Notes: a model not told the origin generated them from the sequence alone. Counted from the first letter of the stretch, positions 49,808 through 59,184 are shown. The stretch: DNA of 64,000 nucleotides from Bradyrhizobium sp. dw_78 (GCF_018449525.1 NZ_JAAVUS010000008.1:248001-312000); one strand, 5' to 3'. Numbers and translations are program-made.

Positions 49808-50413
49808 ATGCCAGCGCCGACGATCTATTATATCCGCCACGGCGAGACCGCGTGGAACGCGGCAGGCCGCTTCCAGGGATCGAAGGATATCCCGCTCAAC
49901 GATCTCGGACGCCGGCAGGCGGCCACCGCGGGCGAAATCCTCGCCCGCTTGCTGGCGCGCGACGGCCATCGGGCCGCGTCCCTGCCTTATGTCGCAAGCC
50001 CGCTCGGCCGCACGCGGGCAACGATGGAATTGGTGCGCGAAACCCTGAGCCTGCCGCCGGGCGAGTACGGCGTCGACGACCGGTTGCGCGAGATCGGCTA
50101 CGGCCATTGGGAAGGGTTGACGCTGCCGGAGATGGAGTTGCACGACGGCGCCACGTTTGCGCTGCGCAACGCCGACAAATGGGGCGTCGCCGCGCCGTCC
50201 GGCGAGAGCTATGCCAGCGTCACGCTGCGGATGCGGGACTGGTGCGAGTCGCTGCTGGGCGACACCGTGACCGTTGCCCATGGCGGCACGATGCGCGCGC
50301 TGATGGTGGCGCTGGGCGTGGCGATGCCGCTTGAAGCCGTCGAGACGCCGATCGGGCAGGGCGTGGTCTATGTGTTCCGGGACGGCGCGATGACGAAGTA
50401 TAGTGAAGTATAG
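49808..50413 (+). CDS. Histidine phosphatase family protein (phosphoglycerate-mutase-like)
   Basis: A 201-residue protein with the RHG motif YIRHGETAWN at residues 9-18 (catalytic His), ASPLGRTRATME with the second-site Arg, and VAHGGTMRALM with the second His. The Glu proton donor is in LREIGYGHWEGLT. It hydrolyses or transfers phosphate from a small molecule, but the substrate is unknown. It lies downstream of fabI with a 22-base gap. It is followed by an intergenic repeat. Confidence 0.9.
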   Translation: MPAPTIYYIRHGETAWNAAGRFQGSKDIPLNDLGRRQAATAGEILARLLARDGHRAASLPYVASPLGRTRATMELVRETLSLPPGEYGVDDRLREIGYGHWEGLTLPEMELHDGATFALRNADKWGVAAPSGESYASVTLRMRDWCESLLGDTVTVAHGGTMRALMVALGVAMPLEAVETPIGQGVVYVFRDGAMTKYSEV

Positions 50414-50437
50414 TTAAGGGCGCCGTTCTACCCGCTT

Positions 50438-50540
50438 CGTCATTCCGGGGCACGCGCAGCGTGAACCCGGAATCCATTCATCCAGACGATCTGCGGCTTG
50501 ATGGATTCCGGGATCGCCCTCCGGGCGCCCCGGAATGACG
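50438..50540. repeat. Intergenic repeat with CATTCCGGG ends, copy 3
   Basis: CGTCATTCCGGGGC (50438-50451) is exactly inverted at 50527-50540. Inner GGAATCCATT and GATGGATTCC also pair. Confidence 0.85.
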
Positions 50541-50665
50541 GCGCGGGTAATCGAACCGTCCGACGAATGTGGTTTGACACGGCTCGGCACCGGGCGATAC
50601 GACAACGTTGACAGTCAACGATGTCGCAGGCGTCGACGAAGCAAACGACGAGCTAGACGAGCTAA

Positions 50666-51754
50666 ATGTCCTTCAACACCTTCGGCCACATGTTCCGGGT
50701 CACGACCTTCGGCGAAAGCCACGGTGTCGCGATCGGCTGCGTGGTCGATGGCTGCCCGCCGCTGCTGCCGCTGACCGCCGAGGAGATCCAGCGCGATCTC
50801 GATCGCCGCCGTCCCGGACAGTCGCGCTTCACCACCCAGCGCCAGGAGCCGGACGCGGTCAAGATCCTGTCCGGCGTGATGGCGCATCCGGAAACCGGCC
50901 TCCAGGTGACGACGGGCGCGCCGATCGGGCTGCTGATCGAAAATACCGACCAGCGTTCGAAGGACTATTCCGAGATCAAGGACAAGTTCCGCCCCGGCCA
51001 TGCCGACTTCACCTATGAGGCCAAATACGGCCTGCGCGATTATCGCGGCGGCGGCCGCTCCTCGGCGCGCGAGACCGCGATGCGGGTCGCGGCCGGCGCC
51101 ATCGCCCGCAAGATCGTGCCTGACATGCGGGTGCGCGGCGCGCTGGTGCAGATGGGGCCGCACGTGATCGACCGCGGTAAATGGGATTGGGACGAGGTGG
51201 CGCGCAATCCGTTCTTCTGTCCGGACAAGGACAAGGCGGCGTTCTTCGAGACCTATCTCGACGATATCAGAAAGAGGGGATCGTCGATCGGCGCGGTGAT
51301 CGAGGTCGTCGCCGAAGGCGTGCCGCCGGGACTTGGTGCGCCGATCTACGCCAAGCTCGACGCCGAACTGGCGGCTGCGCTGATGAGCATCAACGCGGTG
51401 AAGGGCGTCGAGATCGGTTCAGGTTTCGGCGCCGCCGAATTGTCGGGCGAGGAAAATGCCGACGAGATGCGCTCCAGCAATGACGGCACGCGATTCCTGT
51501 CCAACCACGCCGGCGGCATTCTGGGCGGCATCTCGACCGGCCAGCCGGTGGTGGCGCGCTTTGCGGTGAAGCCGACCTCCTCGATCCTGTCGCCGCGCCG
51601 CACCGTGGACCGTCACGGCGCCGATACCGAGATCATGACCAAAGGCCGTCACGACCCCTGCGTCGGCATTCGCGCCGTGCCGGTCGGCGAAGCCATGATG
51701 GCCTGCGTGCTCGCCGATCATTTCCTGCGCCATCGCGGCCAGGTCGGCCGCTAG
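50666..51754 (+). CDS. aroC: Chorismate synthase
   Basis: A 362-residue FMN-dependent enzyme closing the shikimate pathway (EPSP to chorismate). Signatures are SFNTFGHMFRVTTFGESHG at the N-terminus, RPGHADFTYEAKYGLRDYRG with GGRSSARET (FMN and substrate binding), GGISTGQPVVARFAVKPTSS, and KGRHDPCVGIRAVPVGEAM near the end. It is complete and starts at ATG 50666. It is alone, following an intergenic repeat. Confidence 0.97.
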   Translation: MSFNTFGHMFRVTTFGESHGVAIGCVVDGCPPLLPLTAEEIQRDLDRRRPGQSRFTTQRQEPDAVKILSGVMAHPETGLQVTTGAPIGLLIENTDQRSKDYSEIKDKFRPGHADFTYEAKYGLRDYRGGGRSSARETAMRVAAGAIARKIVPDMRVRGALVQMGPHVIDRGKWDWDEVARNPFFCPDKDKAAFFETYLDDIRKRGSSIGAVIEVVAEGVPPGLGAPIYAKLDAELAAALMSINAVKGVEIGSGFGAAELSGEENADEMRSSNDGTRFLSNHAGGILGGISTGQPVVARFAVKPTSSILSPRRTVDRHGADTEIMTKGRHDPCVGIRAVPVGEAMMACVLADHFLRHRGQVGR

Positions 51755-51840
51755 AAGACCGGGCTTCGCCTGTCACCGGGACGCAACGCGGTTATGATGG
51801 CTTGACGGCGCGGGGAAGTTACTCCCCAAATGTCGGCGCC

Positions 51841-53025
51841 ATGAACGCACCTGATTTCCAGAAGCTGACCGACTGGCTGATCGACGGGGCGCGATCCGCG
51901 TCCAGCCCGGCTCATATGATGTCGGAAACCTGCGAGCGGTTGGTGCAGGCCGGGTTGCCGCTGTGGCGCGTCGGCGTTTTCGTCCGGACGCTGCATCCCG
52001 ATGTATTCGGCTTCAGTTTCACCTGGCGGCCGGGCGAGGAGGTCGTGGTGCGCGCCGCGGATTTCGACGTCAAGGATTCTCCGGAATTCAAAAGAAGCCC
52101 GCTGGCGCCTCTCTACGAGAAGAAAGAGGAAGTCAGGTGCAGGCTCGACGATCCTGCAAGCCGGCGCTTTCCGTTTCTCGACGATATGCGCGCCGACGGC
52201 GTCACCGATTATGTCGCGCTGCCGCTTCACTTCGGCGACAATTCGGTTCACGCCGCAAGCTGGACCACGAAGCAGCCGGGCGGCTTCCGTGACCATGAAC
52301 TGGCCACCCTGAGGGCGTTGGCGTCGCCGCTGGCGCGCGTCATCGAAATCATGAGCCTGCGCCGCACCGCCGCCATTCTGCTCGATACCTATGTCGGCAA
52401 CCGCGCCGGCGAGCGGATTCTCGGCGGCCAGATTCGCCGCGGCCATACCGATACGATGCACGCCGCGATCTGGCTGTCGGATTTGCGCGGCTTCACCGCG
52501 TTGTCGGACCGGCTGCCGGCCGAGATCGTGGTGGACGTTCTCAATCATTATTTCGATTGCCAGGTATCCGCGATCAGGGCGCATGGCGGAGAAATCCTGA
52601 AATATATGGGCGACGGGCTGCTCGCGGTTTTTCCGATCGCCGAACAGGACGGCAACACCGATCAGGTCTGCTCGCTGGCGCTGGAAGCGGCGCGGGAATC
52701 CCGCGCCAGTGTCGCGGCGATGCATTATCCGATCGGCGACGTGATCGAGCGCTTCCGCTTCGGCGTCGCGCTGCATGTCGGAAAAGTGCTCTACGGCAAT
52801 ATCGGCGGCGGCAACCGGCTCGACTTCACCTGCATCGGACCGGCGGTCAATCTCGCGGCACGGCTGGAGAAGATCGCCGGCCGTCTCAACCGCACCATCG
52901 TGGCGTCGGCCGGATTCGCCGGAACCTGCACCGGCGGCTGGACCGATCTGGGCGAATTTCCGATCGCGGGATTTTCGAAGGCCGAGCGCGTTTACGGCCT
53001 GCAGGACGAAGCGGCAGGTCATTAG
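51841..53025 (+). CDS. Class III adenylate/guanylate cyclase with N-terminal sensor-like domain
   Basis: A 394-residue soluble protein. The first ~185 residues look GAF-like (LTDWLIDGARSASSPAHMMS, TLHPDVFGFSFTWRPG) and might sense a ligand. Residues about 210-385 are the cyclase domain, with metal Asp in WLSDLRGFTALSDRLP and KYMGDGLLAVFP and the nucleotide segment CIGPAVNLAARLEKIAG. It probably makes cAMP. The upstream in-frame TTG (51802) is less convincing than ATG 51841, though the ribosome-binding site is weak for both. It is transcribed alone and ends near clpS. Confidence 0.88.
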   Translation: MNAPDFQKLTDWLIDGARSASSPAHMMSETCERLVQAGLPLWRVGVFVRTLHPDVFGFSFTWRPGEEVVVRAADFDVKDSPEFKRSPLAPLYEKKEEVRCRLDDPASRRFPFLDDMRADGVTDYVALPLHFGDNSVHAASWTTKQPGGFRDHELATLRALASPLARVIEIMSLRRTAAILLDTYVGNRAGERILGGQIRRGHTDTMHAAIWLSDLRGFTALSDRLPAEIVVDVLNHYFDCQVSAIRAHGGEILKYMGDGLLAVFPIAEQDGNTDQVCSLALEAARESRASVAAMHYPIGDVIERFRFGVALHVGKVLYGNIGGGNRLDFTCIGPAVNLAARLEKIAGRLNRTIVASAGFAGTCTGGWTDLGEFPIAGFSKAERVYGLQDEAAGH

Positions 53026-53093
53026 CCGGCGCCGATTGGCTCGACGGCCTGCGCCGCCTACGTTTCCGTATCCGGCGGCTCGACGATGCCGCG

Positions 53094-53402
53094 CTATTCT
53101 TCCGGTTCGGTGGTGAACAACAGCGGATAGCCCTTGGCGCGGCCGGCGTCGGTGGCGCGCGTCGCCTTGGTCTCGGCGATATCTTTGGTGAAGACCGCGA
53201 CCACGCAGACGCCGCGCTGGTGCGCCGTCAGCATCACCTTGTGAGCCTGATCCTCGGTCATCCGGAATTCTGCCTTCAACACGGTGACGACGAATTCGCG
53301 CGGCGTGTAGTCGTCATTGACCAGGATGACCTTGTGCAGGCGAGGCCGCTCGGTCCTGGTCCGGGTTTTGGTCTTCGGTTTGGTGATGGTGGTCTCGGCC
53401 AT
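53094..53402 (-). CDS. clpS: ATP-dependent Clp protease adapter ClpS
   Basis: A 102-residue ClpS. It has a basic disordered N-terminus (TKPKTKTRTRTERP), then PRLHKVILVNDDYTPREFVV, the N-degron pocket, and AHKVMLTAHQRGVCVVAVFTKDIAETKA. It delivers N-end-rule substrates to ClpA. The length is that of the usual ClpS. I use ATG 53402 (MAETTI). ATGs at 53441 and 53444 would add 13-14 residues and cannot be excluded. No clpA follows in the window. Confidence 0.94.
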   Translation of the reverse strand: MAETTITKPKTKTRTRTERPRLHKVILVNDDYTPREFVVTVLKAEFRMTEDQAHKVMLTAHQRGVCVVAVFTKDIAETKATRATDAGRAKGYPLLFTTEPEE

Positions 53403-53672
53403 TTCCGGAATGCGCCTCCAGACATTTGCAGTCCCGTTCATCATACAATCCCGAAGACCGCGGTGGAACCGGATGTTTTGCGATGGCTTGAGTGCAGCGG
53501 CGGCGTGCGCGGACAAGCGGCCGCGCCGGTCAAAACAGGCTTCTCCCGGTCCCGGTTCCCCGCCCAAAACCAGGGCAGCGATGCCTAACTCGAATGTGAA
53601 GAGCGGCCGATCTTCGTGCTTTTCGCGGCGCGATCTGCGTGTCACGATCCAGCGTTCGATAGGAGGGCCGCT

Positions 53673-54515
53673 ATGCGCTGGTGTGTCTCGATCGGGGCCG
53701 TGCTTGTCGCGGGGGCGATAGCCGGAGGTGACGTCACGAGTATCGCGGCGCCGAACACGGTGCGCGAACTGGCGCAGACGGGTGACAGCAGGCCCACGGT
53801 CGATGTCGAACTGATCCTCGCCGTCGATGTCTCCTATTCGATGGATATGGACGAACTCGCCATCCAGCGCGAAGGCTACGCGCAGGCGATCCAATCCAAG
53901 GAGTTTCTTCAGGCGCTGAAAGCCCTGCCCAACGGCAAGGTCGCTGTGACCTATTTCGAATGGGCGGCGTCGAACGATCAGAAGATCATCATTCCGTGGC
54001 GGCTGATCGACGGCCCGGAAACTGCGGACGCGGTCGCCGACGAAATCATGAAAACCCCGGTCCGCCGCGCCTCGCGCACCTCGATCTCGGGTGCGATCTA
54101 TTTCGCGATGCCGCTGTTCGATCAGGATCCGTATCACGGGCTGCGGCGGGTGATCGACATCTCCGGCGACGGCCCCAACAACAACGGCTCGCCCGTCACC
54201 GGCGCCCGCGACGAGGCGTTGTCGAAGGGGATTACCATCAACGGCCTGCCGATCATGGTGAAGGAGCCGTCCTATTCGACGATGGATATCGACAACCTCG
54301 ATTACTATTACGAGGATTGCGTGACCGGCGGCCCCGGCTCCTTCGTGGTGTCGATCAAGGACCGCGAGAAATTCAAGGAGGCGATCCGCACCAAGCTGCT
54401 GCTCGAAGTCGCGGGACGGACGCCCGAACGCCGGATCGTTCCGGTGGCGGAGAAGGAGCCGCGCGTCTCCTGCCTGGTCGGTGAGAAGATCTGGCAGGAT
54501 CGCTGGGGACGCTAG
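53673..54515 (+). CDS. DUF1194 protein with von Willebrand A-like fold, exported
   Basis: A 280-residue secreted protein (signal MRWCVSIGAVLVAGAIAGG). The metal-ion site DxSxS is seen in LAVDVSYSMDMDE, so it resembles a VWA domain. SRTSISGAIYFAMPLF and RVIDISGDGPNNNGSPV are further family segments, and YYYEDCVTGGPGSFV and a C-terminal Cys (RVSCLVGEKIW) could form a disulphide. Function is unknown; a periplasmic protein-binding role is possible. AGGAGGG stands at good spacing before ATG 53673. Confidence 0.88.
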   Translation: MRWCVSIGAVLVAGAIAGGDVTSIAAPNTVRELAQTGDSRPTVDVELILAVDVSYSMDMDELAIQREGYAQAIQSKEFLQALKALPNGKVAVTYFEWAASNDQKIIIPWRLIDGPETADAVADEIMKTPVRRASRTSISGAIYFAMPLFDQDPYHGLRRVIDISGDGPNNNGSPVTGARDEALSKGITINGLPIMVKEPSYSTMDIDNLDYYYEDCVTGGPGSFVVSIKDREKFKEAIRTKLLLEVAGRTPERRIVPVAEKEPRVSCLVGEKIWQDRWGR

Positions 54516-54558
54516 AGCATGATCCGGAAAAGTGGGCACCGATTTTCCCTCATGCTCC
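54513..54558 (+). repeat. Intergenic repeat family B, copy 3
   Basis: CTAGAGCATGATCCGGAAAA, then GTGGGCACCGATTTTCCCTC and CATGCTC, whose ends (GAGCATG/CATGCTC) are inverted. It begins over the stop codon of the DUF1194 gene. Confidence 0.8.
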
Positions 54559-54570
54559 AACAATAAAATA

Positions 54571-54607
54571 GAGCGCGATGGCGATTCAGCCTAAAGCTAT
54601 CGCGCTC
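54571..54607 (+). terminator. Hairpin terminator-like element after the DUF1194 gene
   Basis: GAGCGCGATGGC (54571-54582) pairs with GCTATCGCGCTC (54596-54607) with one G-U, loop of 13 bases. It lacks a long T-run. Confidence 0.55.
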
Positions 54608-54712
54608 TAGCATCCTCATCTACTCACCTGGTGCATCAACACAATCTTGGCACAGTGTTTCCGGCATTGTACCAAGCGCAAAGCCAAACGGGGCTTAGCA
54701 GGGGAATTTGCA

Positions 54713-55243
54713 ATGCCAGCATCGATCATCTGGCTGGTCGCAGCAAGCCACCAGCACTTCTTTCGGGGACATCTCTTTCGGGGTCATGGCTTCAAAGCCT
54801 TGCGCCTGTTTCCAGCCGTTGCGCTGTTGCTGTGCGCCTCTGGCTTGGCCGCCGCGGAGGTGCCAAGCCAGCGGTTGCTGGAAAAGAACAGCTTCTATCT
54901 GTCGTCTGCCGGTTTTCGTGTCCAGGTCGCCAACGATCCGGCTGGGCAAAAAGCGCTGCACGCGCTACCGGCACACCGCTTCGTGATAAACGGGGCTGGT
55001 GAAGCCCTGCGTTATTTCTATGCCGAGCCGGAGCATTGCGTCTGCATCTTCGTCGGCACCCAACAGGCCTATGACAGGTACATCGAGACCGTCCGTCAGC
55101 CGCTAAAGCCGACCGACAATACGGCTCCCGATTACAAGACCCAGGCCGGCGTGCTGTTGAGCGGCCAGCCGTTGCGACAGAGCACACGCGGCGATCCGAC
55201 CACGCTATCGGACTATCTGAGCACTCTTTACCCTCATTATTGA
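54713..55243 (+). CDS. Exported protein of unknown function upstream of a TonB receptor
   Basis: A 176-residue protein. An unusually long N-terminal stretch with His and Arg (HQHFFRGHLFRGHGFKAL) precedes a hydrophobic segment LRLFPAVALLLCASGLAAA|EV, a signal peptide if translation begins later. The mature part has LEKNSFYLSSAGFRVQVAND, PAHRFVINGAGEALRYFYAE and a Cys pair CVCIFVGTQQAYDRY. AGGGGA stands before ATG 54713; the frame is open to 54647. It is convergent with the TonB-receptor gene. I do not recognise a known function. Confidence 0.62.
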   Translation: MPASIIWLVAASHQHFFRGHLFRGHGFKALRLFPAVALLLCASGLAAAEVPSQRLLEKNSFYLSSAGFRVQVANDPAGQKALHALPAHRFVINGAGEALRYFYAEPEHCVCIFVGTQQAYDRYIETVRQPLKPTDNTAPDYKTQAGVLLSGQPLRQSTRGDPTTLSDYLSTLYPHY

Positions 55244-55295
55244 GAGAGCGGCACGAAGCCGTTCCTGCTTCACCTATGCTTTCCACTCGGGCCGT

Positions 55296-57560
55296 TCAGA
55301 AATTGAAGGTCGTCGAAAGCATGTAGGTGCGCGGGGCGCCGAGGGAGAGGCCATAGGTCGGCGTTGCCGACGCCCAATACCCGGCGTTGGCGACATTAAT
55401 AACGTTGGCCCGAATGGTGACCGGCTTGCCTCGCAGATCGAAGGTATAGCGTGCTCCGACATCGAAGCGGACCCAATCCGGAATCTGCTGGGTATTGGCG
55501 TTATCGTAGTATTGCGAGGTTGTGTAAATCGCGCGTCCCGAAAGAGTGAGACCCCGGACAAAGGGCGTGTCCCACTCGGCGCCGATATTGAGCTGCACGT
55601 CCGGCACGCCTGGGGCTACATTGCCATTATAGGTGCCTCCAGCGGTTTGCGTAAGCCGTGCGTCGAGCAAGGTCACCCCGCCGAGCACCCGCACGGCATC
55701 CGTCACTTTCCCCATGGCATCGAGCTCTATGCCGCGATTTCGCTGCTCCCCATCCTCCGAGTAGGTGTTGGTGGTGGCATCAACCGATGCGGCAGGTTGT
55801 GTAATCTGGAACAAGGACAGAGTTGTAATAACGCTGCCCCAATCCACTTTGGCGCCGGTCTCAATTTGCTTGGAAACGTAAGGCGCCAAGGTCTGCCCGG
55901 CGTTGGCGTAACCAACGCCAACCGTCGTGCCTGGCTGCAAACCTTCGATGTAGTTCGCATAGAGCGAGACATTCTGCCAAGGCTTGACAATAAGCCCTAC
56001 CGCCGGCGTGAGTGCATTCGCTTCATACTGCGCGGTCTGCGCGAGCGTAGTGGAACTCCAACTCTCGGATTGGATCTGCTGCTCGCGGCCTCCCAAGATC
56101 AACTGCACCCGATCGTCCAGCACCGATAGTGTATCCGCCACGCCAGCGCTTTGCAGATATATTGCGCTTGTTAGCGGCGCGGTCAGCTTGGTGTAAGTGG
56201 GCTCGGGGATGAAAGTGGGATTATAGAGATTCGAGGCGATGGTTGCGACGACGGGAAATGCGCTGCCGGACCAGTCATCGATCCGGCTGGCCGTGACGGA
56301 GACTTGATGATCGATAAATCCCGTCGCGAACTTTCCACGAATCCCGACTTCCTCTGAATCATCGTCATGAAAAACAGGAAAGTTATATGGCGCCTCGGTG
56401 AGGTTGCCATTCGCGTTGTTGATGGTGGCAAAGCCTGACAGGAGGTAGGTACGGTCCTGACGACCGCCAACCGCGCCATACACGGTCCAGTCGTTCGATA
56501 GATCGTATTCCCCGCGCAAGGCGCCATACCAGTCCTTGACGTGAGCGTAGGTCCATGGCTGGAAGTAGTCTGCGTTTGCGCTCGGCGCCTTGGGAACGGC
56601 GGTGATTCCCGCAGCCAGATAAGTCGGGCGAAGCGGTGCCGACGTATTCTGATCCTGATAGCCTAAATCGAGCGAGACCCGGGCGCGCTCCCCGCGATAG
56701 TCGAGACCAAGTGCGACATTGCTCATTTCCAACGACTGATTATTCGTCGGGGTGTCGCCATTGCGATAGGTCCCATTGAACCGCACGCCCCATTCCTTGT
56801 TCTCTCCATACCGCCGACCGACATCAATATGGGTGCCGAACTGGCTATTGGATGCGTAGAACGCTGTTAGCTGCGTAATCGGATCGTCAGTTGCACGTTT
56901 TGGAACGATGTTGACCGAACCACCTACACTGCCGAAAGCCGGCATGCCGTTAATCAATGCACTCGGGCCGTTCAGAACCTCGATGCGCTCGACGGAATCG
57001 GCACTGAACGACAGGCCGGGAACTACGCCATACAAGCCGTTGAAGGTAAAATCCCAAGGACTTACCAGAAAGCCGCGGATCATGAGGCCTGATGTGTAGC
57101 TATTGTCGCTCCAGACCGTACGGACCGATGGATTGTTGGCCATGACGTCGATGATGGTACGCGCCTGTTGATCCTGAATGGTCTGTGACGTGTAGCTGGT
57201 CTGGTTAAAGGGTGTGTTCATGACGCCGCGGTTGCCAAGCAGGCCGAGTTGGCCGCCCGTTGCGACCTGACCACCCGCGTAAGGCGCAGGCAAATTACCT
57301 ACGACGGAGTTTGTGTTGGGAGCACGCGCAGCCGTCTCAGTGGGTTTCGGCGGCTCCGTGCGTTTCGCCGAACGTCGTTTTGACTGAACGTTGCGCGATG
57401 CGCGCTGCGATCCGCCGGAGGATTGCGGTCGTTGCTTCGGTGCTTCAACTGATACAGGTGGAAGCGCGGTTTGGGCGTCTACTGCCGCGACCGAAAAAAT
57501 TACAGACCCAACGCCACAGGCGCCGAGCATGAGCGCCTTCGATCTTTCAACAATGATCAC
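55296..57560 (-). CDS. TonB-dependent siderophore receptor
   Basis: A 754-residue outer-membrane receptor. The signal peptide (KALMLGACGVGSVIFSVAAV|DAQ) precedes a basic/Pro-rich linker and the plug domain (TSYTSQTIQDQQARTIIDVM, RGFLVSPWDFTFNGLYG, SVERIEVLNGPSALINGM). A 22-strand barrel ends in MLSTTFNF, with terminal Phe. It matches the FhuA/ferrichrome-type siderophore receptors; the ligand is unknown. No TonB box can be set with confidence. The base composition is visibly lower in GC than the neighbours. No other siderophore genes are close, so it may be an acquired cargo gene. Confidence 0.92.
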   Translation of the reverse strand: MIIVERSKALMLGACGVGSVIFSVAAVDAQTALPPVSVEAPKQRPQSSGGSQRASRNVQSKRRSAKRTEPPKPTETAARAPNTNSVVGNLPAPYAGGQVATGGQLGLLGNRGVMNTPFNQTSYTSQTIQDQQARTIIDVMANNPSVRTVWSDNSYTSGLMIRGFLVSPWDFTFNGLYGVVPGLSFSADSVERIEVLNGPSALINGMPAFGSVGGSVNIVPKRATDDPITQLTAFYASNSQFGTHIDVGRRYGENKEWGVRFNGTYRNGDTPTNNQSLEMSNVALGLDYRGERARVSLDLGYQDQNTSAPLRPTYLAAGITAVPKAPSANADYFQPWTYAHVKDWYGALRGEYDLSNDWTVYGAVGGRQDRTYLLSGFATINNANGNLTEAPYNFPVFHDDDSEEVGIRGKFATGFIDHQVSVTASRIDDWSGSAFPVVATIASNLYNPTFIPEPTYTKLTAPLTSAIYLQSAGVADTLSVLDDRVQLILGGREQQIQSESWSSTTLAQTAQYEANALTPAVGLIVKPWQNVSLYANYIEGLQPGTTVGVGYANAGQTLAPYVSKQIETGAKVDWGSVITTLSLFQITQPAASVDATTNTYSEDGEQRNRGIELDAMGKVTDAVRVLGGVTLLDARLTQTAGGTYNGNVAPGVPDVQLNIGAEWDTPFVRGLTLSGRAIYTTSQYYDNANTQQIPDWVRFDVGARYTFDLRGKPVTIRANVINVANAGYWASATPTYGLSLGAPRTYMLSTTFNF

Positions 57561-57945
57561 TGAAGAAACCCCAGATATCGGCCGGCGACGCCGACCCCCC
57601 AGGATATTTTTACTGAACCATTCTCGTTATAGAACCCTGCGCGAATTGGAATTGCTCAAGGCTGATTTTTGTTTCGGAATAAATCAATGCGGGAGATGCG
57701 TGACTTCAATGACGGTCTTAGCTGCCGCACTGCCTCTGCCTCGACGACAATGCAATGGTTGAGGAGATATTTTTCGAACGCAAATAAGAATGAATAAAAA
57801 TTGTATCGGCGCAGTGATCTAACCGAAGGGGGTCTTTGATCGGAGATCCGCGATAGAAGTCGCTCGCTATAGCGTTTTCGAGCGGAGTGGATTCACGGTG
57901 ACGATTCTGAGCCGCGGAAATAAACCGCGCGGCGGAAAACGAGGT
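57561..57945. other. AT-rich region upstream of the TonB receptor
   Basis: These 385 bases carry no convincing gene. On the - strand, about 60 bases before the receptor start, ACGAGAATGGTT (57616-57627) recalls a Fur half-site, but it is not a full match. A partial copy of repeat family C (TATAGCGTTTTCGAGCGGAG) lies at 57868-57888. The AT richness is unlike most of the window. Confidence 0.4.
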
Positions 57946-59184
57946 TCAGCGTTTGAAGCGCGCCACCAGTTCGACATGCGGCGTGTGGCGGAACTGGTCG
58001 ACCGGCGTGACGTTTTCGATTTTGTAGCCGCCATCGATCAGAATGCGCGCATCGCGCGCGAAGGTCGCGACGCTGCACGACACCGCGACCACGATCGGGA
58101 TTTTGCTGGCGGCCAGCTGCCGTACCTGCGCCTGCGCACCCTGCCGCGGCGGATCGAACACCACCGCATCGTAATCGCGCAGCTCCTGCGGCATCAGCGG
58201 CCGGTGGAACAGGTCGCGCGTCTCGGCCTTGACCGGTTTCAGTCCCGACGCCGAGGCGGCCGCCTTTTGCAGCGCCGCCACCGCACCGGCGTCATTGTCG
58301 AACGCCGTTACCCGTGCAGCGGCCGCAAGCCGCAGCGCGAACGGTCCGACGCCGCAAAACAGATCGGCGATATGCTTGGCGCGCTTGCAGCGTTCGATGA
58401 CCCGCGCCGCCAGCGTTTCCTCGCCGGCAATTGTCGCCTGCAGGAACGAGCCAGGCGGCAACGCCAATCGCACGGCACCGATCCCGATCACCGGCGGCGT
58501 CCGCATCAACACCAGTTCACCGTGGCGCGTCAGCCGCGCCAGACCGTGCTCCCTGGCGATGCCGGACAAGGTTGCGATGGCGGCCGAGGTCAGCGGCCCC
58601 GAGCCGCGCACGTCGATGTCGAGGCCGTTGTCGGCCGCGGTGATCTGGATATCCAACGGCTTGCCCGCGGGCTTCAATGCCTCCGCCAGCGCGCGCGCGG
58701 CGTCGAGCGCGCCGTGCAAGGCCGGATCGAGGATCGGGCAGTCACGGATTGCGACGATCTCGTGGCTGTTGGCCGCGGCGAATCCGGTACGCAATTCGCC
58801 GTCGGCGCCACGGCGCGCATGCACGGTGACGCGCCGCCGCCCGGCGCCGTGGGCATCGACCAGTTCATCGACCCCGCAGGCGATGCCGGCCTGCGCCAGC
58901 GTATCGACCACGATCTGACGTTTCCAGGCGCGATAGGATTCCATCTGCCAGTGCTGGATGGCGCAGCCGCCGCAGGCGCCGAAATAGCTGCAGAATGGCG
59001 CGATCCGTTCTGCGCTGGCATGCGCGATCCGCGACAGATAGCGGCGGTCGGGATGGCCGGCCACCGGCTCGACCTCGACGGTTTCACCGCCCAGCGTATA
59101 GGGCACATAGACGGCCTGACCGTCCACAAGGCTGATGCCGTCGCCGCGATGGCCGACATGATCGATGACGAGTTGTTCAGCCAC
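57946..59184 (-). CDS. TrmA-family class I SAM-dependent RNA (uracil-5) methyltransferase
   Basis: A 412-residue RNA methyltransferase of the RumA/RlmD-TrmA family. After an N-terminal TRAM-like part (VIDHVGHRGDGISLVDGQAV), the Fe-S cluster Cys are in PFCSYFGACGGCAIQHW plus a later Cys in IRDCPILD. The SAM domain has DLFCGVGPFALRLA, DPPRQGA and VSCSVATFARD with the catalytic Cys. It methylates a uridine of 23S rRNA or tRNA. It overlaps the tlyA gene upstream by 8 bases, so the two are probably co-translated. Confidence 0.9.
   Translation of the reverse strand: MAEQLVIDHVGHRGDGISLVDGQAVYVPYTLGGETVEVEPVAGHPDRRYLSRIAHASAERIAPFCSYFGACGGCAIQHWQMESYRAWKRQIVVDTLAQAGIACGVDELVDAHGAGRRRVTVHARRGADGELRTGFAAANSHEIVAIRDCPILDPALHGALDAARALAEALKPAGKPLDIQITAADNGLDIDVRGSGPLTSAAIATLSGIAREHGLARLTRHGELVLMRTPPVIGIGAVRLALPPGSFLQATIAGEETLAARVIERCKRAKHIADLFCGVGPFALRLAAAARVTAFDNDAGAVAALQKAAASASGLKPVKAETRDLFHRPLMPQELRDYDAVVFDPPRQGAQAQVRQLAASKIPIVVAVSCSVATFARDARILIDGGYKIENVTPVDQFRHTPHVELVARFKR

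Noticed and set aside
53403..54563. Long open frame continuous with clpS (489 codons)
   Set aside because: Only the last 102 codons match ClpS. The rest is antisense to the DUF1194 gene.
57616..57634. Fur or Irr box before the TonB receptor
   Set aside because: Only a half-site resemblance (ACGAGAATGGTT) and a short TTCT/AGAA inverted repeat are seen, too weak to call an iron-responsive operator.
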